The notes: generated by a model from the letters alone, not told the origin. DNA of 64,000 nucleotides from Gnetum montanum (GCA_015680685.1 MNCI01015858.1:62730-126729); one strand, 5' to 3'; positions 46,019 to 57,499 are shown, numbered from the stretch's first letter. Numbers and translations are program-made.

Positions 46019-46252
46019 GCTTTACAACATCAAGGAACATTCTATCAAATTTTGAAGAGTTGTATCATGCTATTCAGTTTTGTGTCCTAAACACTATCAC
46101 TCTTTGTAATGTATGGATACATACACTTGAGCACTCTATTTTTTGTCAAGTTAGTTAATTTGTTTTGTTTGGAGAAAAGTCAATTAATAATTCCATACCT
46201 TCCCAATTTTGTAAAAGAACACAAGGATGAGTTTTCATTCAGTCATGTGGTA

Positions 46253-47190
46253 TGATGAGTTAGGTTCAATTGGTTGCATTGACAAGGCCTCATGGATGTA
46301 GCCTTGTCAATTGGACCTCATCGATGAGGCCTAGTCCATGCATCTTACCATGCGTCGATGAGGCCTTGTTGATGCAGTGTGGTTTTCTAGCTATAAATAC
46401 ATGCATACAACCACATTTATGGCAATTAGCGATTGTAGTTGTAATGAAGCTTTTGCAATTTTTCCATTTAAAAGTTATAATTGTTCCTCAAGTACCTACA
46501 GTAGGGATCATTGAGTGTATGGATCTTTATTTGAGCATTGTTATACTTGAGCACGACAATGTGTGTGGCAATAAAGATGAGCTTTCTAATAAACCTTGCA
46601 GCACTTTGGATAGATTAGCTATTTCAATTATGCATTCAATATTTTTAATTATTTATTAAATATTTTACATTAGTTATTAAATATTTTTTTAGTTATTACA
46701 TTAATGAAGCAAGTAAGCTAGATAGATTACACACATAAGTATGACCACTTCGAGCATAACATGTATTCTCTTGGTAATCCTAGTAGCATTATTGCTTGGT
46801 ATACCCTGTAGCATAGTGCTTGGTCGCCCAGTAGTAGATATGTGGGTTCAAGATGTGTATAGAAAGTGGGATTAGATACTTATGTTAGGATTAGTTAAAT
46901 GCTAGTTAATTAGTTAATTTATACTAGTTAATCAAATTCCTTTTATCCACATTTTTAGCACCAAACTATAAAACAAAAAATGATAAAAATTGGATGCCTC
47001 AATTACACCTAACCATACTAATGAATGTCACAAGTGTAATTGGGAAGACAATGATTGACCTTAAGGCAAAATTTACTTCCTAAAGGATTGGTGCACTAGA
47101 AATGATAGAGTCCATAGAATTCAACTGAATCACGCATGAATACTTTGTGATTCATATGGTTGGGCATAGGGGGCACCTCTCCACTCATCA
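46253..47190 (+). repeat. 3' LTR of element E
   Basis: Begins TGATGAGTTAGG after the polypurine-like GTCATGTGGTA and ends CTCCACTCATCA. U3 arrays of GATGAGGCC units occupy 46262-46375; TATA CTATAAATAC is at 46391-46400. Differs from the 5' LTR by roughly 15 percent by eye. The 129-codon ORF at 46270-46659 is fortuitous. Confidence 0.9.
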
Positions 47191-47527
47191 ATTGCCATTC
47201 ATATTCGTGTGATTAGGTACATCAGTGCTAGAATAAAGGTCCATATACTTTCTAAGTCCTGCTACAAGCACTCAGAGAAATATTCTAACTCTCAAATGAT
47301 AAAACTGCAAGAGCTCTACTACAACTATAACTTCACCTCCCATAAACATGACTAGTGAGTGCATATTTATAGAATTTATTGTGGAGTTATATCGATGGGG
47401 CCCCATAGATGTAGCAAACACTATGTCGATGGGGCAACATCACGTAGACAAGGCTACATTAACAGGGACCCATCAATGAGGCCATGTCAACAGGGACCCA
47501 TTGATGCAACACTTTGACAATTCATCA
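47191..47527 (-). repeat. 5' LTR of element D, outer part
   Basis: Resumes the D LTR after element E: ATTAGGTACATCAGTGCT at 47211 matches 11386 in the D 3' LTR. Minus-strand TATA CTATAAATAT at about 47362-47372, CGATGGGGC arrays, end TTCATCA at 47527. Confidence 0.85.
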
Positions 47528-47799
47528 TCCCCACACTAATAAAATTAGTTTCTTGTATGTATTATGAATGAATGCAAGTTCTAGTTTTACAGTGTTAAAG
47601 TTTTTATCAATTTCCACCTCACCAAACATGTGGCTCTCAATTACTTGCACTAGTAAAAACATGTGTCTATTATGAATTTCATGCACATGCAAGCCACATA
47701 TTAGTAGCACAAATGTTCAAAGCATCTGCTAGTTAACAAATCTTGTGTATCACATCCCCTTGCACTATGAAAAAAAATTATTGTTAGTAATTACAAGGA

Positions 47800-49446
47800 G
47801 GTGGCGTTTACACAAAAGCAGGAAATTACAAATCACATAGTATTGCACCTATTTCTTGTAATGTTGTAATGGACTGCAAGATGCACAAAATTGCACCTAC
47901 TTCTATCCTACCAAATGCAACATTTTGCACTATTTTAGGGCTGAAGGATAAACACTTTTTTGGTTCATTTGGTTCAGATATGCCAACAACGAAATTCTAC
48001 ATACATGTTTCTTCATTTGGTTCAGAAAATTCTTTGATGTCTTCTTCAACTGAATCAAATAATTTTTTGGTAGCTTTCGTTGTTTGTGTATCAGTCATTT
48101 TTGTTCAACATATGTACAATACAAAGACCATTGGACTTTATAAAAGATATGAACAATGTATTAAAACTATAAGGTCTGAAAAACATCTAATAGCATTGAT
48201 CCCCTCTGAATGAATGTCTATGTTATTAGAAATGTTGACTATAGCATTTTTTAATGACATAATTTCTTTATTTAGTGTGAATATTTGCTTCACCATTTTT
48301 TCAATCTAAGCAAGCAACTTCCAATTATAACTTTTTTTGTTTAGCTACATAACTCTCAAATTTGGCTTTCAATTGCATGTTTTCTTCTATCAAACATGAC
48401 ATGTCTGATTTCAGCTCCTCTAGAGCACTCCAAACTACTGAATTTCTTTAAGAATAACTATTTAATGTCTCCATCACATGTTCCAACTTACCCTCAATGG
48501 ATTGGCGAGAGCATTTTTCATGTTGGCAACAATCATCAGCAACTTGGCTTTCAAGCTCTTTCAAAAAATAGGTCTCACCCTTGTTGGAAATAATGTATTC
48601 TTCAATATACTTATAGGTTCCAGGAGGACTATTCCATTCAGTTGGATAGCCATATAATGGATTTTTTTTAGAACATTTTTGTCACTATAGTGGGAAAGCC
48701 AAGGGACTCTTTCACATCATGTAGTTGCCATAAACTTGTTGACCTCTTCATCTCAAACATGATAGTCATTAGGATATCAAATGGAATGCTTTCATTATTT
48801 TCCACTGCCCACATGAATAATATTGCATTATTGGAAATCTTTGCTTTCGTTGTTTTCGCTAGAAATAAAGACCATTGCATAAATTTGGAAAGCAACAATA
48901 GCTCTAGATAATTAGTGGGATTATCATCTTTCATCTCAAATTTTTGGGCATAATGGATTAGGTGAATCCCAGTTTTCTTTCACCTTCAATTGTTCATGAC
49001 TACCTTTTTACCACATGGAACTTGTATAACATCTATAATGTCATGAATATTGAAGGTGAAATTTTGTCCTTGCACAGTAGCCTGTAGAGTACTTCCCGCA
49101 ATGAACACACTATCAATCAACTATTCATAAAAGTTGTAAACAGTATTTTTGTCATAATTTCCATCCATTTTCATCCATTGATTAATTTCAATTTTCTTCA
49201 ATTTTTGTGAGAGAATAGATATTTCTTGCAAATCTAGAATTATTTGTAGATTACGTTCATAGATAATGCCAATAGCTACAATTCATGCAAATAAATAAAA
49301 CGTTAGCATAACATAAAACAAAGTACTTAAATTAAGACATCTATACTTTCAATTCTATCAATTCTGAGATTGATTCATATAAAGCACAATAAGTACTCAC
49401 ATAGAAGATCCTTTTTGCTAATCCCCATCATTTTAACAAGCTCCAT
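47800..49446 (-). pseudogene. Decayed split gene, possibly a plant transposon-type protein
   Basis: Minus strand. ATG at 49446 starts a 46-bp exon (MELVKMMGISKKDLL), a donor CTAT/GTGAGT at 49401/49400, a 125-bp intron, and an acceptor TTGTAG at 49276. Splicing keeps one frame: SIGIIYERNLQIILDLQEIS, WMKMDGNYDKNTVYNFYE, a stop, then VFIAGSTLQATVQGQNFTFN, HYAQKFEMKDDNPTNYLELL, ISNNAILFMWAVENNESIPF, MFEMKRSTSLWQLHDVKESL. After further stops follow ESQVADDCCQHEKCSRQSIE and a coiled-coil-like LEELKSDMSCLIEENMQLKA. The style (VxGQ...F, then a helical block about residents of a virion-like fold) is reminiscent of the 'putative plant transposon protein' family, but I do not recognise it firmly. Three or more in-frame stops. 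The plus-strand ORF 47869-48213 is a shadow of its tail. Confidence 0.45.
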
Positions 49447-49539
49447 GTTCAAATACAACTTCAACGATATCCCCCAATGACAAAGACAATGTAATCAGAA
49501 TAGCCTTCTCTAGTAATCATGCTATGAAATTTTAATATA

Positions 49540-50010
49540 ATTGATGGATACAGAAGAGGTGCAGAAAATAAACATCATAATGCCGAAAGACACCGATGTA
49601 GAGCAGGAAGAACATGATAAAGGTTGTACTATTTAAAGCAAGAAGACACTAACCTCTCGGGTCAAATAAGGGGTGTCAGTGGATAACACATTTGGTCTTG
49701 AGTGGCTGCTATAAAACTCCAATTTGTGATGGATTGAAAGTATGCAATAAATATCTGTTAGATATGCCAAATTCCAAATGTATGGTTCCAATTTGGACCA
49801 CACTTTCAACAGCCTATTGCAAGAGAGTTCATGCATAATTTTTTCACATCTTTTCTATCGATAATTAATAATTATATATTGAAAGAAAATAACTTTGTTG
49901 TGTTTCCATCTCTATAGTTTTAATTAATAATGATTATTTGAATAAGATATCATCATTTTGTGTGATGGTAAGATGTTTGTTTTTCAAATTGTAACTGAGT
50001 TTGAGCCTAT
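49540..50010. repeat. Dispersed direct repeat, copy 1 (other copy 63500-64000)
   Basis: About 470 bp highly similar to 63500-64000, including GACACCGATGTAG, ACTCCAATTTGTGATGGATT and TTGGACCACACTTTCAACAG. It contains the promoter-leader core (49579-49639) and, on the minus strand, the upstream region of the split gene. The 67-codon minus ORF at 49633-49836 and the one at 63615-63800 arise from this repeat and are probably not genes. Confidence 0.85.
49579..49639 (-). promoter_or_regulatory. Promoter-leader module, copy a
   Basis: Minus strand: CTTTAAATAGTACAACC, then ATCATGTTCTTCCTGCTCTA, CATCGGTGTCTTTCGGCAT. The TATA-like TTTAAAT lies about 190 nt upstream of the split-gene ATG at 49446. The core is repeated at 50841-50903, 51051-51114 and 63546-63605. 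Confidence 0.45.
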
Positions 50011-50400
50011 TTTTCAATAATTAAGATTATTTTTAAAAAATTGCAGAGTAATCATCCTTTAATGCCTAAGGAATACAAGTTACCACTTGGTTAACATTTA
50101 TTGTTCAAAAAATAATGTAACATTTTATTGTTTCTAAAGGTTTTTATGTAAAATAAGGAAAAACATAACTGTAATATTATTAAATAATGTAATATTTTAT
50201 TGCTGGTAAAGATTGATGGGCAAAGAAAAATGAATTATTCTTAAATAATATAAATTATTGCTTGTAAATATACTCAAAGAAAAAGTGCAGAATTATTAAG
50301 TACAAAGATTATCAGTCTGGATAAATGCCAATGGTAACAGAGAACTAAAAACGTAGAAATGGTGATGGTGACGGATAAGCGAAAGCAATGAACAATGCGG
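50011..50400. other. AT-rich stretch without gene
   Basis: No coding signal. AATAATGTAA...ATTTTATTG blocks are loosely repeated near 50100-50260. Confidence 0.4.
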
Positions 50401-50685
50401 GGTTAAAATTATGTTTAGAAAGACAAGGCACGGCAAAAGACTAGTGACGGAGTGAAAATGGAGGGCAAGGTAAATGTCATAGCATAAAAAATATTGATCA
50501 CAGGGTTAAAACTATGTTTAAAAAGACAAGGCACGACGAGTGACGGAGTGAAAATGAAGGGCAAGGTAAATCGCATAGCATAAAAAATATTGATCACAAG
50601 GTTAAAACTATGTTTAAAAGGACAAGGCACGGAAAAAGACCAGTGACGGAGTGAAAATAAAGGGCAAGGTAAATGGCATAGCATT
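50401..50685. repeat. Minisatellite, three units of about 100 bp
   Basis: Units start GGTTAAAA at 50401, 50504 and 50600. Each contains AGACAAGGCACG, AGTGACGGAGTGAAAAT and GGGCAAGGTAAAT. A diverged single unit is at 63395-63460. The 154-codon minus ORF 50415-50879 only reflects this array. Confidence 0.85.
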
Positions 50686-50749
50686 ATTAGATATCTGAAT
50701 CCAGATATGCTGTTGTGAGAAGAGGGGTTGAAAACGAAGATGAAAACGA

Positions 50750-51130
50750 AGGGCAAGGCAGGTGAAGGTGAGTGACATAGCATTATGGTACATAAATGGT
50801 GATGGTCCAGAAGAGGCGTAGAAAATGAAAAATGAGCATAACTATGCTGAAAGAGACAGATGTAAAGTAGGAAGAACACGATAAGCTTTGAATTATTTAA
50901 AGCTCACAGGTGGCTTTATTTCGATGTCTAGGTTGAAAACGAAGGGCAAGGTAGGTGGCATAGCATTATTAGATATCGAAATGCTGATGCGTAGAAGAGG
51001 GGCAATGTAGGTGAAGGTAAGTGACGTAGCATTATGGTACATAAAAACATAACTATGCTGAAAGAGAGGAATGTAAAGTAGGAAGAACATGATAAGCTTG
51101 GAATTATTTAAACCTCACAGGTCACTTTAT
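50750..51130 (-). repeat. Promoter-leader modules, copies b and c in tandem
   Basis: Two units, cores at 50841-50903 and 51051-51114. On the minus strand they read TTTAAATAATTC, AAGCTTATC, GTTCTTCCTACTTTACAT, CTCTTTCAGCAT. Each is preceded and followed by GAAGGGCAAGGTAGGTG-like sequence. They resemble copy a closely over the core. Confidence 0.7.
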
Positions 51131-51601
51131 TTTGATGTATAGGTTGAAGAAATCATTCAACCAATGAATTCATTGATTTATATCAATGGAAGTAGCGGAA
51201 CCAATACCATTGGAATATGGTTGCCCAAAGATAACACTCACGGCTCTGCTAAAGTGCTATGTTGCTAAAGTGCTATGTTGTTTATAGCCGCACAAACCTA
51301 AAATGCACATGGTAACTATGATGTAGTTTTAACTTAATGTTTCAAATTATTGTTATGTGATTTACAAGCACTGTGCTTGTAGTTTCCATGACACTACTTC
51401 AGCCCTGCTTGCCAACCACTACCAAGGCGTAACCCATAGGAGTAATGTGTACCGTAGCAATTAACACATAGTTACAGAAAATCTAATAATTAAACAATGT
51501 AATAACTGCATTCCATGTATGTATTTATATAACCATTTGTTATTCCTAGGTCAATGTTGTTACATTGACATGGATAACCTTCTGTCAATATTGATATGTT
51601 G
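51131..51601. other. Unassigned stretch left of element B
   Basis: No gene seen. A 16-bp unit GCTAAAGTGCTATGTT is present twice at 51256-51287. The stretch ends at the target duplication of element B. Confidence 0.45.
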
Positions 51602-51606
51602 GTGTT
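51602..51606. other. Target-site duplication of element B, left copy
   Basis: GTGTT, identical to the right copy at 62809-62813. Confidence 0.9.
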
Positions 51607-52824
51607 TGATGAGTGGCAAGGTACCCCTATGTTCATGCGCAATTAGGTTGAACTCCGAGGATTAAGTACTTATGCGCCTACACAGAACAAGGATACGTTA
51701 TGCAATCATTGTCTTCCCAAGCTTACTTGTAAGGCTTAATTGTATGGTTAAGTAAACTCGAGGTATGTGATTTTTATTATTTTATGTTTTATTTTCCTTA
51801 TGCTTAAAAGAGAGAAATGATGTAATTTAATAACTAATTTGATTTAACTAGTTAACTATTCTTTAACTAGTCCTAACACTAGCATCTGTTCTCACTCTCC
51901 AGACACATCCTGAACTAGCGTAACACTACTGGGATTACCAAACACTAGTCATTACTAGGTTACCAAGTGTTCCACATATACTTGAAGTGGTCACATAGAA
52001 GACTAGGTTACCTCTTAGTCATGGGGGCCTATCACAATTTTTTCCATTCCATTACTTATCTCACCCTTAGACATTCGGTAGTTATCAGTTACAAACCTCT
52101 AACCTAGTATCTACCATACCCAAAACCTAGCCAATGTGCTTCATATTGAAGCAAGGTATCAACTACATTATATTGTATCTATCCTTGGTAATTTGTGATT
52201 ATGTTGTGTGTGTAGATGGCGATCACATGAACAATGAACTGGGATAGGAGGAAGCACTAAGGATGGACTGGAGCAAGAACATTTATGCAAGGAATAAGCT
52301 TGGTCATGTGTCCATAGATGAACAATGGTGTGCACATTTTTGACATCAGTAGCAACACACCTCATTTTCTTTTCTCTCTCTCTTTCTTCAAGCTATCAGT
52401 GTTCTACGAGAACATGTGACTTGCATGTCCTTGCATCATGTCACATGTTCCACATATACTTTTCAAGCATCAAATAACAGTAAATAACATGAAATGCAAT
52501 AATTAAGCTATTCTGAATGTTGCAAGGTTTATCACAAAGTTCATCTTTATTTCCAAACACAAGGTGTGCTCAGGTACACAATGCTCGAATAAAGATCTAT
52601 TCACTTTATGACTCATACTGTGGGCACTCAAAAATAATTCTAACTCTAAAATGAAAAAAACTACAAGAATTCAACTAAGGGACTGAAAAACTAATACCAA
52701 ACCAAATGCCCCTATCTCCTATTTATAGCCAACGAGATAGGTTCCAACATCACATGTCCGATATTGCTTCGACATCTCCAATATCGTGTATTTGATATCG
52801 AGGGTCCGATATTGGGACTCATCA
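51607..52824 (-). repeat. 3' LTR of element B, carrying an inverted insert
   Basis: 1218 bp, of which 386 or so are foreign (52012-52398, see the inverted repeat). The upper end ACTCATCA at 52824 abuts the PPT, plus-strand form TACCCCCATGACT. The minus-strand TATA is CTATAAAT near 52731-52739. U3 holds CGATATTG/CCAATATCG palindromic units at 52750-52815. Confidence 0.9.
52012..52398. repeat. Inverted repeat arm 1
   Basis: 387 bp, the reverse complement of 53029-53415 with only about five differences by eye. It is inside the 3' LTR of B. The direct repeat TTCCACATATACTT flanks the inserted region at about 51970 and 52449. Confidence 0.9.
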
Positions 52825-54574
52825 TACCCCCATGACTAAATGAAAACTCGTCCTCAAGTTTCTTACAAAATATTGGGAAGGTATGGGATTATTGATTGAA
52901 TGATGATTGGTGATGATGGAATGATAGACTCAAAGTGCCCAATGAATGGATCGACAAACATACTATAGCATTGGTGTTCATAACCATTGTGGTGAACACT
53001 ATACATAGATGACATCCAGACCCTCGTTTGATAGCTTGAAGAAAGAGAGAGAGAAAATAAAATTAGGTGTGTTGCTACTGATGTCAAAAATGTGCACACC
53101 ATTGTTCATCTATGGCCACATGACCAAGCTTATTCCTTGCATAAATGTTCTTGCTCCAGTCCATCCTTAGTGCTTCCTCCTATCCCAGTTCATTGTTCAT
53201 GTGATCGCCATCTACACACACAACATAATCACAAATTACCAAGGATAGATACAATATAATGTAGTTGATACCTTGCTTCAATATGAAGCACATTGGCTAG
53301 GTTTTGGGTATGGTAGATACTAGGTTAGAGGTTTGTAACTGATAACTACCGAATGTCTAAGGGTGAGATAAGTAATGGAATGGAAAAATTTTTGATAGGC
53401 CCCCATGACTAAGAGCGAACCTCTAGTAGCAATAGGATGGAAAACGAAAGAAAAAGGAATAGAAGAGAAATAACGATGCTAAAGCCAATAAAAGAAACAC
53501 AACAATGGATGACATGGATGGGGTGGAATAAGAAATAGTTGATTGCAAGAAATATTTAAAGGAAAAGAACTTAACAATCGCACCAAAAAGGAATGCCAGT
53601 GGATCCTTCCCAAAGCAAGTTCATGCCTGTCATGCCTTGACAAACCCCCAAATCAAAGAGCCTGTAGGCTCTAGAAATGACATATGGAGATAATAGTTAA
53701 GAATTTACCCACAAGAATTTACCAAAGAATAACAATGCATCAACAAAGATATAGACTAATCATAAAATCGGTAATGAGGTGGAATATGGAAAGTAATACA
53801 GGAAGAGAAGAGAGAATGGAATGGAATCCCAAAATTAAGGTTGTGTAAAGTCCCTTATGTAGTATGTGGTTAAGGTGACTTAATAAAATTCAGCCAAAAT
53901 CTAGATTAAAACTAACCACATCTAGTGACCTTGCATCAACATACTTGACCAACCCATCCTCCTGAAGCAATAAGAATGCTTTCATAGAACAATCACCATC
54001 CCAAAAAGAGAAGAATAGAGAAGTAGGAAGTGAGAAAAGGCCTTAGTTAGAGGAAACCGTCAGGCATGGGTAGCAGATCTTTTCAGTGCCATAACCAGTG
54101 CTTGTTGCCCATGTTTCTTTATTTTGTCTAAGAGGTGTGCTTTGAATTCCCACTAGTTTTTTTTGTTTTTGTTTTTTAGTGAGAACCACACCATGTAAAG
54201 ACTTATTTGATTCATTCAACTTCTTGAGATTAGTCGACAACAGGATGGTGGAAAACCTATGAAAAACATGCAAGTATACAAGAGAATAGCTAACACAAAT
54301 GCATTGAATTCCTTTGAGGTTACACCTTTTTCAATCCATTTGAATCTTTCCTTGGTTTGAAGAATATCAAGCCACCAATTCATCAATAGATTTGTTTAGA
54401 AAAAGAAATAGTATAGTTCCAAAACCAAGGGAGACTATAGAGTTGAATGGATGAATGGATGATGTGGACTCATTGCTTGTTTTATTAAAAGAAACTATAT
54501 CTTAGCATCAAAATTGAAATTCAAAGGTAAAAATCAAACATTAACAAGCAACACTATTATAGTACAATCCATCA
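52825..54574 (-). other. PPT and post-integrase spacer of element B
   Basis: 52826-52840 is the PPT (minus CATGGGGGTA before the LTR). The remainder is family spacer matching D and E (TTAGTTAGAGG near 54040) with no coding signal. It contains inverted arm 2 (53029-53415), and a second PPT-like TTAGTCATGGGGGCC lies on the minus strand near 53400. The third ORF is absent. Confidence 0.7.
53029..53415. repeat. Inverted repeat arm 2
   Basis: The presumed original copy of arm 1, in the B spacer. The arms are separated by 630 bp that include the end of the 3' LTR and the PPT. Transcripts through both arms could fold into a long hairpin. Confidence 0.9.
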
Positions 54575-55995
54575 TCATGAGCACTTATCATGTGATGAGT
54601 TAGAATAAATTAAATAAAATGTAATAAAGAAAGAAAAAATAAATATGTTAACGATGGTGTAAAAAAATAAGTAAATATGAAAAAATGTGTAAAAAAAAAA
54701 GATAAAAGAAACTAAGGGCTTAGAATAACTAGAATTGGTGGCCATTTCCACCATGACTAAGTTGGAAGGAAGAGATCCAAAATAATGAGCAGGGTTATCC
54801 ATCAACAGAGGTAGTGCTAGTACTAGCCGTTTTGGGCTCATGAAAAGGTTTGGTTTTCTAGATGTTGACCAATAATTTCTTTTCTGGGCTTCTAGGTTTA
54901 TAGATCATCATGGCCCCTAAAAAAAAGTTTCATGAATGATATAAGGTCCTTCCCAAAATTTTTAAAATTTAGTTTGTTGTGGCACATGTGTGGGATTCCA
55001 ATAAAGAACCCTATCTCCTAGTTGGTATTTGACTTTTCTAATTTTTAGGTTATGATGTTGTTTGTTGAAGGCCTTGTGTAGTTTGTTGGATGACAGGGTG
55101 ACTAACTGATTTTCATCTAGCAAGTTAAGATTCATTAACCATTATTTTTGTGCTAGACTGAGGTCAAGGTTAAGGTCACATGTTGTAAATAGTGTATGGA
55201 GCTTCACTTGGATAGGAAGTGTTGGAAGTTTATCATACACTAACTCATAGGGAGAGTAGCCTATAGGGAGTTTCCATGTGGAGCAGTATGCCCAAAGAGC
55301 ATTGTTCAGTTTGGTGCTCCAGTATCTCCTATATTTGCTAATGGTTCATATCAAGATTTTTGTGATTTCCCTATTAGTGACTTCAGCTTGACCATTCACT
55401 TAAGGATGATATGGTGTAGTTAGTTTATGCTCAACTCATAAGCATTGCATCAACTTCTGAAAATTAGCACCTATAAAATGTGTACCATTATTAGAAATAA
55501 GTGCATGAGGCATACCAAACCTGTTTATGATTTTTTGTTGAACAAATCATGCAATGGTAGATGATGTATAGTCAGTAACAGCAGCTGCTTTTGCCCACTT
55601 TGAAAAATAGTCAATAGCAACAACAATGTATGCTTTTTCATTGGACATTGGTGTAATAGGCCTCATAAAATCAATACCCCATATGTCAAAGGGTTCTAAG
55701 GGTTGAATCCATTATTGTAGACCCTCCATTCTAGCAGTCATTCCCCCATTACATTGGCAGCACTCACAAGATTGAAATAAATGATGGGCATCCCAAAATA
55801 ATTTAGGCCAATAATATCCTACAAGCAAGATTTTAATGGCTATTCGTCTCCCAGTGTAATGACCCCCACAAGGACCCTCATGAGTGTCTTAGAGAATTCA
55901 CAATTAATATACATTGGTAACATACCATCAGACCAAGACATTGGAATATACCTTGTAAAGGTGTCCATTAATTTCCATGAAATGTTTAACTCGAT
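54575..55995 (-). pseudogene. Integrase of element B
   Basis: The most readable integrase in the window, on the minus strand with about eight stops. The zinc-binding part shows DAHHLFQSCECCQCNGGM (HHCC type). The core reads [20 protein letters not shown] with the first Asp. HALISNNGTHFIGANFQKL has Asn in place of the second Asp, and VTNREITKIL keeps the Glu. The C-terminus reads YSPYELVYDKLPTLPIQVKL, GDRVLYWNPTHVPQQTKF and FWEGPYIIHETF. The frame 54575-54841 (MSPKRLVLALPLLMDNPAHY, then Phe-rich) is the T-rich tail also seen in E and D. Confidence 0.9.
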
Positions 55996-56002
55996 GGAGA
56001 AA

Positions 56003-56510
56003 CTATTGTTTGTTTTTAATGCCCAACCCTTGTTGTGTTTCTTGTGTGAGAAGATAGATATGAATGCTACTATACCAATTTGTATCTATGGGTGATGGAT
56101 TGTTTATTACACCTGCAAAGAGTAGTTCATCAGGGAAGCGATTAGAAATTGGGTATTTTTCCTCTTTGTTGTCCCATTGCAACCGAGATAAATGGTCGAC
56201 AACAACATTCTTGATGCCTTTATGATCGATCATTGTAAGATCGAACTCTTGCAAGATCACGAGTCATCGTATGATGTGAGGGCTCACCATTAGTTTATTC
56301 ATAAAGTACTGAATTGCACTATTATCCATGTATACAAATATCTTATAGCCTAATACATAGTGCCTAAATTTTTCTACTGCAAACACAACAACCATTAACT
56401 CTTTTTCTATTATGGTGTAGTTGATTTGTGCATCAGCAATACTTCAACTTGCATAGTGAATGTAATAGGGATGTTTTTGGTCATCTAACTAAGTATGACT
56501 CTTAAAGAAA
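56003..56510 (-). pseudogene. RNase H C-terminal part of element B
   Basis: The frame 56260-56003 (MILQEFDLTMIDHKGIKNVV, VDHLSRLQWDNKEEKYPISN) is the end of RNase H and the link to integrase. The upstream part of the domain to about 56510 is broken by stops. It aligns with E 39295-39690. Confidence 0.82.
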
Positions 56511-57430
56511 AATTGAATGTGTCAATCATTATATGGAATGGTCTGGACTAGTCAGGAGCTTGTAGAATGGGTGTTTCTACTAGCTTTTGCTTCAAGGATT
56601 GGAAAGCTAGCTTACATTTCTTAGTCCATTCAAATGGTACATCCTTTTTCATTATTTCTACCAAAGGTTTTACAATCTTTGAAAAGTTCTCAATGAAACA
56701 TCTATAATAGCCAGTATGTCCAAGGAATGATCGGACGTCTTTTATAGTTTCATGTTGACGAGTGATTCCTTGGATGACTATAATTTTTTCAGGATCTACC
56801 TCCATCCTTGTTTGTGAAATTTTATGCCCTAATACAATCCCTCTTGGACCATTAAATGGATTTTCTACCAATTGAGCCTTAGGTTGGTTTTAACACATCA
56901 TTTCAGTACTTACTCTAATTGGTCCAATGCTTATTTAAAGTCCACTCCATAGGTGGAGAAATCATTCATAAAAACCTTCACACCATTCCTTATTTGTTGT
57001 TGAAATATACTAAGAACCAGATGTTGGAATTTTTTTGGAGCATTGCACAAGCCAAACAACATTTTCCTATATGTAAATGTTCCCCAATGACTCATGAATG
57101 TAGTCTTGGCTTAGTCTTTTGGTGCTATTTGAATTTGATTGTACCCACTATAACCATCTAGAAAACTATAATAACAATGCCCTACAATGGTATCTAAAAC
57201 TTGGTCAACGAATGGCAATGGAAAATGGTCTTTAAATGTTGCCATGTTTAATAGCCTAAAGTCTATACAAACCCTCTATTTACCACCTTTTAAGGCACAA
57301 TGACTAATGGACTAATCCATTCACTATTAGCAATGGTGTAGATGAACCCAGCCTTTAGAAGTTGTGCAGTTTCTTCTTTAACTACTTGCTTAAGCTTTGG
57401 GTTCATTTTTTTTTGTGGTTGTCATCGAGG
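56511..57430 (-). pseudogene. Reverse transcriptase of element B
   Basis: Minus strand. The start reads KLKQVVKEETAQLLKAGFIY. The palm is broken; the catalytic box region reads VFMNDFSPPMEW-like, so FMDD has become FMND (near 56965). The frame 56871-56548 is intact: [88 protein letters not shown]. Inactive. Confidence 0.88.
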
Positions 57431-57499
57431 CTTCATAGAGGGGTTAGTGTAGATTCTATATTGGCATATCCTAGGATCTATTCCAGTTAATTCAAGATA

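Larger units (their letters stand above)
23116..47190 (+). mobile_element. Element E: Athila-like Ty3/Gypsy, split by element F
   Basis: Plus-strand element inserted in the 5' LTR of element D. LTRs are 23116-24050 (935 bp) and 46253-47190 (938 bp); both begin TGATGAGT and end CTCATCA. Flanking 5-mers are ATTAT and ATTGC, only 3 of 5 alike, which is credible for an old insertion because the LTRs differ by roughly 15 percent by eye. Order: LTR, PBS, gag, protease, linker, RT, (element F), RNase H, integrase, spacer, internal promoter module, third ORF, PPT-like GTCATGTGGTA, LTR. Without F the element is about 13.4 kb. Confidence 0.88.
10799..47527 (-). mobile_element. Element D: Athila-like Ty3/Gypsy, split by element E
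   Basis: Minus-strand element whose 3' LTR is 10799-11707. Its internal region is 11708-22533 and its 5' LTR is 22534-23115 continuing at 47191-47527, because element E (23116-47190) inserted into it. Flanking 5-mers are TTCCC (10794-10798) and TCCCC (47528-47532), one mismatch, which I read as a worn target duplication. Order on the minus strand: LTR, PBS, gag, protease, RT, RNase H, integrase, spacer, internal promoter-like module, third ORF, PPT, LTR. Athila-like assignment rests on the primer site (like TGGCGCCGTTGCC of Athila, complementary to tRNA-Asp) and on RT/RNase H wording. It is the best preserved of the three relatives for catalytic residues, but every gene has stops. Confidence 0.85.

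Noticed and set aside
46270-46659. A 129-codon ORF
   Set aside because: It lies wholly inside the 3' LTR of E, covers U3 arrays and R, and its counterpart in the 5' LTR is not conserved as protein.
47528-47545. A PPT to the right of the LTR at 47191-47527, which would make it a 3' LTR of another element
   Set aside because: TCCCCACACTAA looks slightly like the PPT, but beyond it there is no match to the internal 3' regions of D, E or B, and the sequence completes the split D LTR.
50415-50879. A 154-codon minus-strand protein (Phe/Ser/Pro-rich)
   Set aside because: It reads through the minisatellite 50401-50685 and repeats itself with the array period. No family wording.
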